7,270 nucleotides of DNA from Bacteroidota bacterium (GTDB lineage Bacteria; Bacteroidota; Bacteroidia; Bacteroidales; Cfx3-03): NCBI GenBank assembly GCA_030706265.1, contig JAUZOX010000128.1:1-7270 (forward strand), read 5' to 3'. Position 1 is the first letter of the stretch. Every line of letters starts with the position of its first letter. The notes under the pieces are model-generated. The model was given only the letters and a program-made list of their open reading frames with translations, did no database searches and had not been told where the DNA came from. Below, piece after piece: positions 1 through 5,674 of the stretch. The position numbers and the translations under genes were made by a program.

Positions 1-80
1 ACATTAATTATGTTAAAGGAGCCAATATCGCCGGATTTATTAAAGTCGCCAATGCAATGATAAACCAGGGAATAATGTAA
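1..80 (+). CDS. gdhA: Glutamate dehydrogenase (NADP-type), C-terminal end only
   Basis: This is the 3' end of a gene that begins outside the window. The frame starting at base 3 reads 25 residues and ends at TAA 78-80. The residues include NYVKGANIAGFIKVANAM, which closely matches the extreme C-terminus of hexameric NADP-dependent glutamate dehydrogenases (E. coli GdhA ends in a similar NYVxGANIAGFxKVADAM stretch, from memory). The enzyme interconverts glutamate with 2-oxoglutarate and ammonium in the cytoplasm and is a main ammonium assimilation route in Bacteroidales. Nothing upstream can be seen. I found no convincing hairpin terminator directly after the stop. The call rests on a short but very characteristic tail. 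Confidence 0.85.
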   Translation, partial: INYVKGANIAGFIKVANAMINQGIM

Positions 81-555
81 CGACTGAAGACCCGACGCAC
101 GCATCAGGACGAGTTTAGGAGGGCGTAAAGGATTTTGTGTTAATGAATAAATGAAGCGCAATTTAAAAGCGTTCTTCAATGAAAGGAGTGTGTTTAGCCA
201 ATTGCGTTGATTGAATCTCAAATAGTTTTCATTGTCAAATGGTTATGTCCTAACTTGACGGTTAAGGTTTTCAAACGAGCTCGTTGTACTCTATTTCAGG
301 TTGAGATCAAAGTTGTAAAAAAATAATTTCCGAATCCATATTCCCATTTTAAATGGTTAGCATTTACTTTCGGACCGAATACATTATATTCTTTTTAAAA
401 TCACTTCCCTTGAATAGTAAGAACCTATTCCGGATGACTTTTAATAAATAATTCAATATTAGTATTTTATCTCATACTCCGCTATTTTGCCGGCTTTATG
501 TTATCCGATATTATATTGTTCCAGATCAATTAAAAAGTTGAGCAGATTCATTTCC

Positions 556-716
556 AAACCTGTTGCCATACCAGTTCATCATGATAAATCCGGTTTATGG
601 GTATGTTAACTTTGTAGTGCCAAATAAGCAAGAAGAACGCCCCAATAAACCATGAGGGGAAAGGCCTTGATGATGAACTGGATAAAAACACAATATCCAT
701 GATGTCAGACAGGTTT
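556..716. repeat. Nested imperfect inverted repeat, about 160 bp
   Basis: Three pairs of arms are nested in the same order. The outer pair is AAACCTGT (556-563) with ACAGGTTT (709-716). The middle pair is CCAGTTCATCATGA (571-584) with its complement at 668-681, 13 of 14 bases matching. The inner pair is GGTTTATGGG (592-601) with CCCAATAAACC (641-651), complementary except for one bulged base. The right arm carries extra bases between the blocks. This nesting suggests a decayed palindromic element (MITE-like) or a large structured RNA. No transposase or target-site duplication was identified. Confidence 0.5.
607..614 (+). promoter_or_regulatory. Candidate Bacteroidetes -7 element (TAACTTTG), possibly for the thioredoxin operon
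   Basis: TAACTTTG matches the TAnnTTTG -7 consensus used by the Bacteroidetes primary sigma factor. No clear TTG/TTTG -33 box is seen at the usual spacing. If used, the transcript would start near 620 and carry a leader of about 155 nt into the thioredoxin gene. I see no better match nearer the gene. The element sits between the arms of the inverted repeat. Confidence 0.4.
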
Positions 717-776
717 ATTTTCAGACAAACTTAATGTGTTACAAACTGTTTATTGAAATATAAATTAAATGATACT

Positions 777-1076
777 ATGAAAGCTAATTTCGATTCGATC
801 ATTAATAGCGATAAACCTGTACTGGTTGACTTTTTCGCCGAGTGGTGCGGACCGTGCAAGATGCAGTCGCCCATTTTAAAGGAATTGGCAACCGAGCTCG
901 GCGACAAGGTCAAAATAATCAAGATTGATGTTGATCAAAATCAAGAGATAGCATACCGGTTCCAGATAAGGAGTGTTCCGACACTCATGATTTTTAAGAA
1001 CGGTGTCACCAAATACCAACAACCGGGAGTACATTCCAAGTCACAAATCATAAATATTATCAATCAAAATCTTTAA
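777..1076 (+). CDS. trxA: Thioredoxin
   Basis: This is a small cytoplasmic dithiol-disulfide oxidoreductase of 99 residues, about normal thioredoxin length. The active site WCGPC gives Cys24 and Cys27, preceded by the typical VLVDFFAE strand. The cis-proline loop SVPT (Pro68) and the following strand and FKNG turn complete the fold. I chose ATG 777 because Bacteroidales thioredoxins commonly begin MKxNFD-like. A TTG at 753 in the same frame would add eight residues with no match to the family. No strong Shine-Dalgarno is visible before either start, as is usual in this phylum. The stop is two bases before the ferredoxin ATG, so the genes are almost certainly co-transcribed and probably translationally coupled. 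Electrons normally come from a thioredoxin reductase, which is not encoded here. Confidence 0.93.
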   Translation: MKANFDSIINSDKPVLVDFFAEWCGPCKMQSPILKELATELGDKVKIIKIDVDQNQEIAYRFQIRSVPTLMIFKNGVTKYQQPGVHSKSQIINIINQNL

Positions 1077-1078
1077 TC

Positions 1079-1264
1079 ATGTCTTTATCAGTAAGCCCTT
1101 TACATTGCCCTCAAAACCATCGTTGTCCAATTATCAATATATGTCCGGTTGGCGCTATAACGCAAAACGGATATGGCTTGCCGGTCATCGACCAAACCAA
1201 ATGTGCCGAATGCGGTAAATGTGTGCGGTTTTGTCCTATGCATGCAATTAAAGATATAAGTTAA
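1079..1264 (+). CDS. Small ferredoxin-like 4Fe-4S binding protein
   Basis: This 61-residue protein has seven cysteines: C10, C16, C22, C42, C45, C48 and C52. The C-terminal half has a classical CxxCxxCxxxCP motif (C42-C45-C48-C52-P53). C22 is also followed by Pro-Val-Gly-Ala, as in the first half of bacterial 2[4Fe-4S] ferredoxins, so C22 with C42, C45 and C48 probably ligates one cluster. The first motif is abnormal: C10-x5-C16-x5-C22 in place of CxxCxxCxxxC. This leaves C10, C16 and C52 for a possible second cluster, one ligand short. A cytoplasmic electron-transfer or Fe-S sensor role is inferred. The gene starts two bases after the thioredoxin stop, which suggests a functional link. Similar short proteins next to thioredoxin occur in Bacteroidetes as I recall; no physiological role is known to me. 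Confidence 0.85.
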   Translation: MSLSVSPLHCPQNHRCPIINICPVGAITQNGYGLPVIDQTKCAECGKCVRFCPMHAIKDIS

Positions 1265-1293
1265 GTTAATTAAATCCTTAAATTAGTGAAGCC

Positions 1294-1521
1294 ATGAAAA
1301 AAAACATGGGTACTACTGACAAAGTAATCAGGATTCTGGTTGCTATTGCAATAACGGTATTGTTGATGACCAAGGTATTTACAGGCACGCTTGGAATCAT
1401 CATGTTCGCACTTGCCATTGTTTTTCTCGTTACAAGCTATTTTGGTGTATGCCCTGTGTATACTCTATTTAGAATCAACACATTGGGAAAGCAGAAGAAT
1501 AACACTTCTGCCGAAGCTTAA
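1294..1521 (+). CDS. DUF2892 / YgaP-like inner membrane protein
   Basis: This 75-residue protein matches the DUF2892 family, the membrane part of rhodanese YgaP. It opens with the family's conserved MKKNMGTTDKVIRIL segment. Two hydrophobic helices follow at roughly residues 11-28 and 31-50, then the conserved GxCPxYxxxxINT segment with Cys53. The C-terminal tail is short and polar. No rhodanese domain is fused. The protein probably sits in the cytoplasmic membrane as a small hairpin. In other bacteria the domain is found with rhodaneses and other sulfur or thiol proteins, which fits its place 29 bases downstream of the thioredoxin-ferredoxin pair as the last gene of the operon. The molecular function is unknown. 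Confidence 0.85.
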   Translation: MKKNMGTTDKVIRILVAIAITVLLMTKVFTGTLGIIMFALAIVFLVTSYFGVCPVYTLFRINTLGKQKNNTSAEA

Positions 1522-1637
1522 TAACCGGGAAAATTAAATTAATAAAATTTTTTCGACCTTAAATCTCATGATCCTATCGCAGTATTCCCACAACCCGGTA
1601 TGATCAAAATGATTATTTCATAAGTAAATAATTTTAA

Positions 1638-1709
1638 TAAATAGGTCTTATGGAACTCGCATAGATAATTTTCATCGGTGTTTGTGATCTTCAATCATGC
1701 TCGTTTCAT
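1638..1709 (-). repeat. Dispersed intergenic repeat, copy A (short form)
   Basis: Two blocks recur in the 5256-5382 region. Positions 1638-1662 match 5256-5280 at 24 of 25 bases and contain the 19-mer GGTCTTATGGAACTCGCAT (1644-1662). Positions 1671-1709 match 5344-5382 at 36 of 39 bases. Both copies have the same orientation; minus is assigned because that reading begins ATGAAACGAGCAT. The copy overlaps the last codons and stop of the phosphatase gene. Compared with copy B it lacks the region between B's two internal 19-mers. Confidence 0.85.
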
Positions 1710-2297
1710 GGGATTCATCAGATCTTCGACCGTTTGATTATAAAAATCAACGGTCCAGATATTGTCGCACAATATCAGTCTATTGATGCAGCCATTCTTT
1801 AGACGTGTTTTAAAACTGCCGAATTCGCCACCAGAGATGGTGTAAAGAATTGAATTAATCAGCCCCCCATGTGATACGGCGATGATTTTTTCACCTTGGA
1901 AATTACCGGCTATTTTTAGAAGCCCTTTCATGGCACGTTGTCGGAGTACTTCAAATTCTTCCTGGTCCGGAATAATCCCATTAGGGAATCTTTTGTGGCG
2001 CTCGTCGGGCATCAATCCGGATGCAGAGCCATAGTCGCGTTCCTTTATTTCGTCAACCACGTGGACTGTTGCAATCTTTAAACGGGACGCAATGATTTGG
2101 GCTGTTTCATAAGCCCTTAACAACGGACTCGAAACCATGATATCCCATGGTTCCCTCTCAAAATACCTTGAAGTTTGAATGGCTTGTGCACGTCCCAGGT
2201 CGTTAAGGGCTATGTCCTCGCGCCCTTGCAATTTTCCCGATGCATTCCAATCGGTTTCACCATGCCTTATAATACAGATAGTTGTTGTGGATGACAA
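1695..2297 (-). CDS. Histidine phosphatase family protein (phosphoglycerate mutase-like)
   Basis: This 200-residue protein belongs to the phosphoglycerate mutase / histidine phosphatase superfamily. The catalytic motif RHGET carries the phospho-accepting His12. The phosphate-binding arginine is in SSPLLRAYETA (Arg61), the acidic proton-donor region is around Glu86-Asp88, and the second catalytic histidine is in VSHGG (His143). The WNxxGKLQGxxDxxLNxxG stretch resembles the CobC/PhoE-type phosphatases, so substrates such as alpha-ribazole phosphate or other small phosphate esters are possible; the sequence cannot decide. The start is TTG at 2295-2297: an in-frame TAA lies two codons upstream and no ATG precedes the essential His12. 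The final residues MKRA and the stop fall inside repeat copy A, so the C-terminus appears to have been supplied by the repeat. The gene is divergent from the scaffold protein gene. Confidence 0.9.
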   Translation of the reverse strand: MSSTTTICIIRHGETDWNASGKLQGREDIALNDLGRAQAIQTSRYFEREPWDIMVSSPLLRAYETAQIIASRLKIATVHVVDEIKERDYGSASGLMPDERHKRFPNGIIPDQEEFEVLRQRAMKGLLKIAGNFQGEKIIAVSHGGLINSILYTISGGEFGSFKTRLKNGCINRLILCDNIWTVDFYNQTVEDLMNPMKRA

Positions 2298-2346
2298 TTG
2301 TTATTCTTTTATTAATCAACTGATTTCACTTTTCAGCCTTCTTTGG

Positions 2347-2354
2347 CAAAGATA
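2347..2354 (-). promoter_or_regulatory. Candidate -7 element for the histidine phosphatase gene
   Basis: On the minus strand this reads TATCTTTG, matching TAnnTTTG, about 50 bases upstream of the TTG start. A TTTG at 2372-2375 (minus strand) could be the -33 box, with a 17-base gap that is slightly shorter than usual. Confidence 0.5.
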
Positions 2355-2425
2355 ATACTTTAAAAATCTATCAAAGAATATAGCATAAAACAATTGTCCG
2401 ATTCAATTATAAAAAAGGGAATAAC

Positions 2426-2433
2426 TACCTTTG
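2426..2433 (+). promoter_or_regulatory. Candidate -7 element for the scaffold / GGGtGRT operon
   Basis: TACCTTTG matches the TAnnTTTG -7 consensus and lies 35 bases before the ATG at 2469, giving a leader of roughly 30 nt. No good TTG -33 box is seen at the expected distance. It is divergent from the phosphatase promoter-like site about 75 bases away. Confidence 0.55.
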
Positions 2434-2468
2434 CTCTTTAAAATATTTCAAATTATAAATCAAGTTAT

Positions 2469-3161
2469 ATGAGTTTTACACATGAAGTTGAAGGTATGAT
2501 TTGCGTTGCACAAGGTGCAAATCATGGGTCTGCTCCAATTCCTGAAGAAGGAAAATGGGTAAAGGCAAAAGAAATTAAAGACATTTCGGGCTTAACGCAC
2601 GGAATTGGTTGGTGTGCACCTCAACAGGGAGCCTGCAAACTTACCTTAAATGTTAAAGATGGAATAATTCAGGAAGCGCTTGTAGAAACCATCGGCTGCA
2701 CAGGAATGACCCATTCTGCAGCAATGGCTTCGGAAATACTTCCCGGAAAGACTATTTTAGAAGCATTAAACACGGACCTTGTTTGCGATGCTATCAACAC
2801 TGCAATGCGTGAACTGTTCCTGCAGATTGTTTATGGACGTACACAAACGGCCTTTTCTGAAGGCGGATTACCCATTGGCGCCGGTCTGGAAGATTTAGGC
2901 AAGGGGCTGCGTGGTGTTACCGGAACAATGTATGGAACCGTAGCCAAAGGCCCCCGTTATCTGGAAATGGCTGAAGGTTATGTCACGAAAATTGGTCTTG
3001 ACGCTAACAGCGAAATCATTGGATATGAATTCATCAACCTCGGCCGCATGATGGACATGATCAAAAACGGTACCGAACCTACCGAAGCCATTAAGAAAGC
3101 TTCCGGAAAATATGGCCGTATAGAAGATGCAGTAAAAATTATTGACCCACGTAAAGAATAG
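2469..3161 (+). CDS. IscU/NifU-like iron-sulfur cluster assembly scaffold protein
   Basis: This 230-residue cytoplasmic protein has an IscU/NifU-N-like core in its first half. The clearest signature is ETIGCTGMTHSAAMASEI followed by GKTILEAL (residues 73-100), which parallels the IscU segment around its second cluster cysteine. Cysteines lie at 12, 49, 56, 77 and 106; C49 or C56, C77 and C106 are plausible cluster ligands by analogy with the three IscU cysteines. Residues 130-230 form a glycine-rich extension beyond the usual IscU length of about 130 and I recognise no domain in it. No cysteine desulfurase, ferredoxin or HscAB gene is adjacent, so this is not a normal isc operon. The next gene starts 12 bases after the stop. 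The pairing with a GGGtGRT protein is a recurrent arrangement in anaerobes as I recall. A role in Fe-S chemistry is inferred, not shown. Confidence 0.85.
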   Translation: MSFTHEVEGMICVAQGANHGSAPIPEEGKWVKAKEIKDISGLTHGIGWCAPQQGACKLTLNVKDGIIQEALVETIGCTGMTHSAAMASEILPGKTILEALNTDLVCDAINTAMRELFLQIVYGRTQTAFSEGGLPIGAGLEDLGKGLRGVTGTMYGTVAKGPRYLEMAEGYVTKIGLDANSEIIGYEFINLGRMMDMIKNGTEPTEAIKKASGKYGRIEDAVKIIDPRKE

Positions 3162-3173
3162 GAGAAACTAGAT

Positions 3174-4166
3174 ATGGCATTATTTGAAAGTTACGACAGG
3201 AGAATTAAACAAATTGAAAAAGTACTTCATTCGTACGGGATCGCTTCTGTTGAAGAAGCTAAAAAGATTTGTGACGACAAAGGGGTAGATGTATACAATA
3301 TCGTAAAAAACATTCAACCGATTGCCTTTGAAAACGCCATGTGGGCCTATACCGTAGGTGCTGCAATAGCCATTAAAAAAGGACAAACCAATGCTGCCGA
3401 CATAGCCGCCACATTGGGAGAAGGTTTGCAGGCATTCTGCATCCCGGGTTCTGTTGCCGATGACCGTAAAGTTGGTCTTGGACATGGAAACCTGGCTGCC
3501 ATGTTGCTCCGCGAAGAAACGAAATGTTTTGCTTTTTTGGCAGGACACGAATCATTTGCTGCAGCAGAGGGTGCTATCGGACTGGCAAGATCGGCTAACC
3601 GCGTTCGCAAAGAACCTTTACGGGTAATATTGAATGGATTGGGCAAAGATGCTGCCAAAATCATTTCGCGTATCAATGGTTTCACTTATGTTCAAACCAA
3701 GTTTGATTATTTCACCGGAGAGCTGAAAGAAGTTGAAAGAATTGCCTATTCAAAAGGGGAAAGAGCTTTGGTAAACTGCTATGGCGCTGATGATGTCCGC
3801 GAAGGTGTGGCCATCATGCATAAAGAAGGCGTTGATGTTTCGATCACCGGTAACTCTACCAACCCAACCCGTTTCCAACACCCTGTAGCAGGCACATACA
3901 AAAAAGAGTGCATCGAACAGGGCAAGAAATATTTTTCAGTTGCATCGGGTGGCGGCACAGGCCGTACATTACATCCTGATAACATGGCTGCCGGTCCGGC
4001 TTCGTACGGTATGACAGACACGATGGGCCGCATGCATTCTGATGCTCAGTTTGCCGGTTCCTCATCGGTACCTGCACATGTTGAGATGATGGGTCTGATC
4101 GGAATGGGTAACAACCCAATGGTAGGCGCTTCTGTAGCCGTTGCCGTTGCCGTATCGCAGGCATAA
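3174..4166 (+). CDS. GGGtGRT family protein
   Basis: This 330-residue protein carries the motif that names the GGGtGRT family, here at residues 259-265 (after SVAS). Other likely conserved glycine- and histidine-rich segments are GLGHGNLAAMLL (101-112), FLAGHESFAAAEGAIGLA (122-139) and TGNSTNPTRFQHPVAGTY (225-242). The C-terminus is rich in Gly, Met, Ala and Val (301-330). Cysteines lie at 33, 89, 118, 202 and 246. There is no signal peptide, and the hydrophobic stretches look like buried helices rather than membrane spans, so a soluble cytoplasmic protein is likely. AGGAG at 3160-3164 overlaps the stop of the scaffold gene and provides a Shine-Dalgarno site. No biochemical function is known to me. 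The consistent pairing with an IscU-like scaffold suggests that it acts with, or carries, an Fe-S or related cofactor. Confidence 0.9.
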   Translation: MALFESYDRRIKQIEKVLHSYGIASVEEAKKICDDKGVDVYNIVKNIQPIAFENAMWAYTVGAAIAIKKGQTNAADIAATLGEGLQAFCIPGSVADDRKVGLGHGNLAAMLLREETKCFAFLAGHESFAAAEGAIGLARSANRVRKEPLRVILNGLGKDAAKIISRINGFTYVQTKFDYFTGELKEVERIAYSKGERALVNCYGADDVREGVAIMHKEGVDVSITGNSTNPTRFQHPVAGTYKKECIEQGKKYFSVASGGGTGRTLHPDNMAAGPASYGMTDTMGRMHSDAQFAGSSSVPAHVEMMGLIGMGNNPMVGASVAVAVAVSQA

Positions 4167-4194
4167 ACCCGATATATTTTCTTTCAAAAAGAAG

Positions 4195-4229
4195 GCGTCT
4201 CAAAAATCATTTGAGACGCTCTTTTTTTT
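4195..4229 (+). terminator. Intrinsic terminator after the GGGtGRT gene
   Basis: A perfect 10-bp stem, GCGTCTCAAA (4195-4204) with TTTGAGACGC (4210-4219), encloses a 5-base loop and is followed by TC and eight T residues. It lies 28 bases after the stop. A-rich sequence before the stem may let it also work on the convergent minus-strand transcript. Confidence 0.93.
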
Positions 4230-4256
4230 GGGAATAATGCCAGGATAATTTCAGGG

Positions 4257-4282
4257 AAAAACCAGGATTAAACAAAACCTGG
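4257..4282 (-). terminator. Weak candidate terminator for the metal transporter gene
   Basis: On the minus strand a 5-bp stem (CCAGG with CCTGG, 11-base loop) is followed by five T residues, about 50 bases after the transporter stop. The stem is short, so this is tentative; the stronger hairpin at 4195-4219 may serve both directions. Confidence 0.3.
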
Positions 4283-4333
4283 AATAGCTAAGCCCTCCCT
4301 TTAAATTTATCCAACGGGGAGAGACAATGATTT

Positions 4334-5239
4334 TCAGTGTGCGAAGGTGTCATCGGTACAATTTTCATCCTCGGACTCAAATTCAAGCGTGGCATGATGA
4401 ATATTGATGTGCTCCAACTTATGTTTGATCATTTTCTTTAAGAGGTCGAGTTGTTCCATTCCAACTGAAGCATGTATAATGACATGAGCGGTAAGGGCAT
4501 TTTGAAATGTGCTGATGGCCCAAACATGCATATGGTGAACGTCGAGGACCCCTTCTACCTCCTTAATTTCGGCTATGACTTCATTGATATCGATTCCCTT
4601 GGGAACCCCATCCAATGTCAGCGAGAGACTGTCAGAAAACAGATGCCATGTCGAATAGAAAATAACGATCACAATGGCCAGACTCGTTGCGATATCCAGC
4701 CAATAGAGTTTAAACAACATGATCAGGATTCCCGAAACCACAACACCCATCGAGACAGCCGCATCGGCCATCAGGTGCAGGTAAGCCCCTTTCACATTCA
4801 AATCCTTTTCCTTGTTCCGGATAAAAAGCAATGCCGATAATGCATTTACGACAATGCCGATTCCGGCTACAATGGCGACAGAACTTCCCTGAACGACCAC
4901 AGGATGATGCAACCGGGAGAAGGTTTCCCAGATAATTCCACCAATGGCAATAAATAAAACGACCGAATTGATGAGTGATACCAGAATAGTGGATTTACGA
5001 TAGCCATATGTAAACTTATCATTGGCCGAAGCCTTTGCCAGACGGAATGCTAACAAAGCAAGCGCCAGCGAGGCCACATCACCCAGATTGTGGCCGGCAT
5101 CCGAGATGAGGGAAAGCGAATTATAATAGAGGCCCGCCATGAATTCAATGACGACATACAACGCATTAATGATAATCCCAATCATAAATGCCCTGTTCAG
5201 ATCGGTCAGATTAAGTGAACTATGATGGTGATGTTTCAT
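4334..5239 (-). CDS. Cation diffusion facilitator family transporter (zinc/cobalt/cadmium type)
   Basis: This 301-residue inner-membrane protein is of typical length for the CDF family (CzcD/ZitB group), which exports Zn2+ and related divalent metals in exchange for protons. Six hydrophobic segments can be placed at roughly 17-37, 45-67, 83-104, 119-140, 155-177 and 181-200. The metal site shows the zinc-type pattern H50-x3-D54 (SDAGHNLGD) in the second helix and H155-x3-D159 (HLMADAAVS) in the fifth. The cytoplasmic C-terminal domain (about 212-301) contains the conserved HHMHVW stretch (235-240) and other histidines for regulatory metal binding. The N-terminus has four consecutive histidines at 3-6, a feature seen in several CDF proteins. 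No TAnnTTTG promoter is visible just upstream; repeat copy B fills that space. Read-through from the upstream redox operon, about 180 bases away, is possible. The exact metal cannot be determined. Confidence 0.92.
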   Translation of the reverse strand: MKHHHHSSLNLTDLNRAFMIGIIINALYVVIEFMAGLYYNSLSLISDAGHNLGDVASLALALLAFRLAKASANDKFTYGYRKSTILVSLINSVVLFIAIGGIIWETFSRLHHPVVVQGSSVAIVAGIGIVVNALSALLFIRNKEKDLNVKGAYLHLMADAAVSMGVVVSGILIMLFKLYWLDIATSLAIVIVIFYSTWHLFSDSLSLTLDGVPKGIDINEVIAEIKEVEGVLDVHHMHVWAISTFQNALTAHVIIHASVGMEQLDLLKKMIKHKLEHINIHHATLEFESEDENCTDDTFAH

Positions 5240-5255
5240 CCGAAAATAATTTGAT

Positions 5256-5382
5256 TAAATAGGTCGTATGGAACTCGCATGGAAGATTTTTATACGGCTA
5301 TTATTTTATTTATTGGTCGTATAGAGCTCGCATAAATGCTCGGTTCATCGTTGTTTGTGATCTTTGATCATGCTCGTTTCAT
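5256..5382 (-). repeat. Dispersed intergenic repeat, copy B (long form)
   Basis: This copy has two direct 19-mers, GGTCGTATGGAACTCGCAT (5262-5280) and GGTCGTATAGAGCTCGCAT (5315-5333), 17 of 19 identical and 53 bases apart. It also has two direct 13-mers, ATGCTCGGTTCAT (5336-5348) and ATGCTCGTTTCAT (5370-5382). Its left end matches the left end of copy A and its right end matches the right end of copy A. It lies in the gap between the mini-thioredoxin and the metal transporter, about 35 bases beyond the mini-thioredoxin stop. Minus is assigned because that reading begins ATGAAACGAGCAT, followed by TGA at codon 5. Confidence 0.85.
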
Positions 5383-5416
5383 ATTGCAATCCTCATCTAT
5401 TCCCCACCCGACAAGA

Positions 5417-5650
5417 TTATGAATTCAGCAATTGCTTGATTTCCCCGGCCGAAGGAACACGGCCGGTCATCACAACTTTACCGTCGACAACCAGTGCCGG
5501 AGTCGTCATGACGCCGAATTTCATGATCTCCACTATATCTTCCACCTTCTCTACACTGGCATCGATGTCATTTTCATCTACAACTTTGAGGGTGATTTTT
5601 TCAAGCTCATTGCATTTATCACAACCGGTCCCTAAGATTTTTATTTCCAT
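5417..5650 (-). CDS. TM0996/MTH895-type small thioredoxin-fold protein (redox-active disulfide protein 2)
   Basis: This 77-residue protein starts MEIKILGTGCDKC, the signature of the TM0996/MTH895 glutaredoxin-like family, with the redox CxxC at Cys10 and Cys13. The MTTPALVVDGKVV segment supplies the cis-proline (Pro51) and the next strand. Its length is normal for the family. It probably acts as a cytoplasmic thiol-disulfide exchanger; its partners are unknown. A purine-rich AAAAAGGG lies just upstream of the ATG. It is the last gene of the four-gene minus-strand operon, 24 bases after the small membrane protein gene. In other genomes such proteins often accompany sulfur or arsenic permeases, from memory, which agrees with the detoxification flavour here. 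Confidence 0.9.
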   Translation of the reverse strand: MEIKILGTGCDKCNELEKITLKVVDENDIDASVEKVEDIVEIMKFGVMTTPALVVDGKVVMTGRVPSAGEIKQLLNS

Positions 5651-5674
5651 ATGATCCCTTTTTAGAATAACGCT

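Larger units (their letters stand above)
81..776. other. Long intergenic region without a recognisable gene
   Basis: About 700 bases separate the glutamate dehydrogenase stop from the thioredoxin start. All frames are broken by frequent stops and I recognise no protein fragment, tRNA or known riboswitch. Three things can be seen: a perfect 12-base palindrome AACGAGCTCGTT at 274-285, a nested inverted repeat at 556-716, and a promoter-like TAACTTTG at 607-614. The 81-550 part is AT-rich and otherwise featureless to me. Confidence 0.6.

Noticed and set aside
274..285. Perfect 12-base palindrome AACGAGCTCGTT as an operator site
   Set aside because: It is a single short palindrome far from any gene start, with no promoter nearby; chance cannot be excluded.
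753..776. TTG start eight codons upstream for thioredoxin
   Set aside because: The extra residues do not resemble the family N-terminus and an ATG fits the usual thioredoxin start. It is not fully excluded.
731..922. Minus-strand open frame overlapping the thioredoxin start
   Set aside because: It is a shadow of the thioredoxin coding strand; the WCGPC protein is unambiguous.
1522..1600. Possible terminator hairpin after the DUF2892 gene (ACCGGG with CCCGGT)
   Set aside because: The arms are only six bases and about 65 bases apart, with no T-run after the second arm.
3180..4203. Several minus-strand open frames under the GGGtGRT gene
   Set aside because: The + strand protein is a full-length family member with a good ribosome binding site; the antisense frames overlap each other and show low-quality composition.
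4472..4840. Open frame of 122 codons on the + strand inside the metal transporter gene
   Set aside because: It is antisense to a clear CDF transporter with all key motifs; the translation has no recognisable domain.
5256..5382. CRISPR-like array from the spaced direct repeats
   Set aside because: Only two imperfect 19-mers are present with one interval, there are no cas genes, and the other copy holds a single unit; this is a dispersed repeat.
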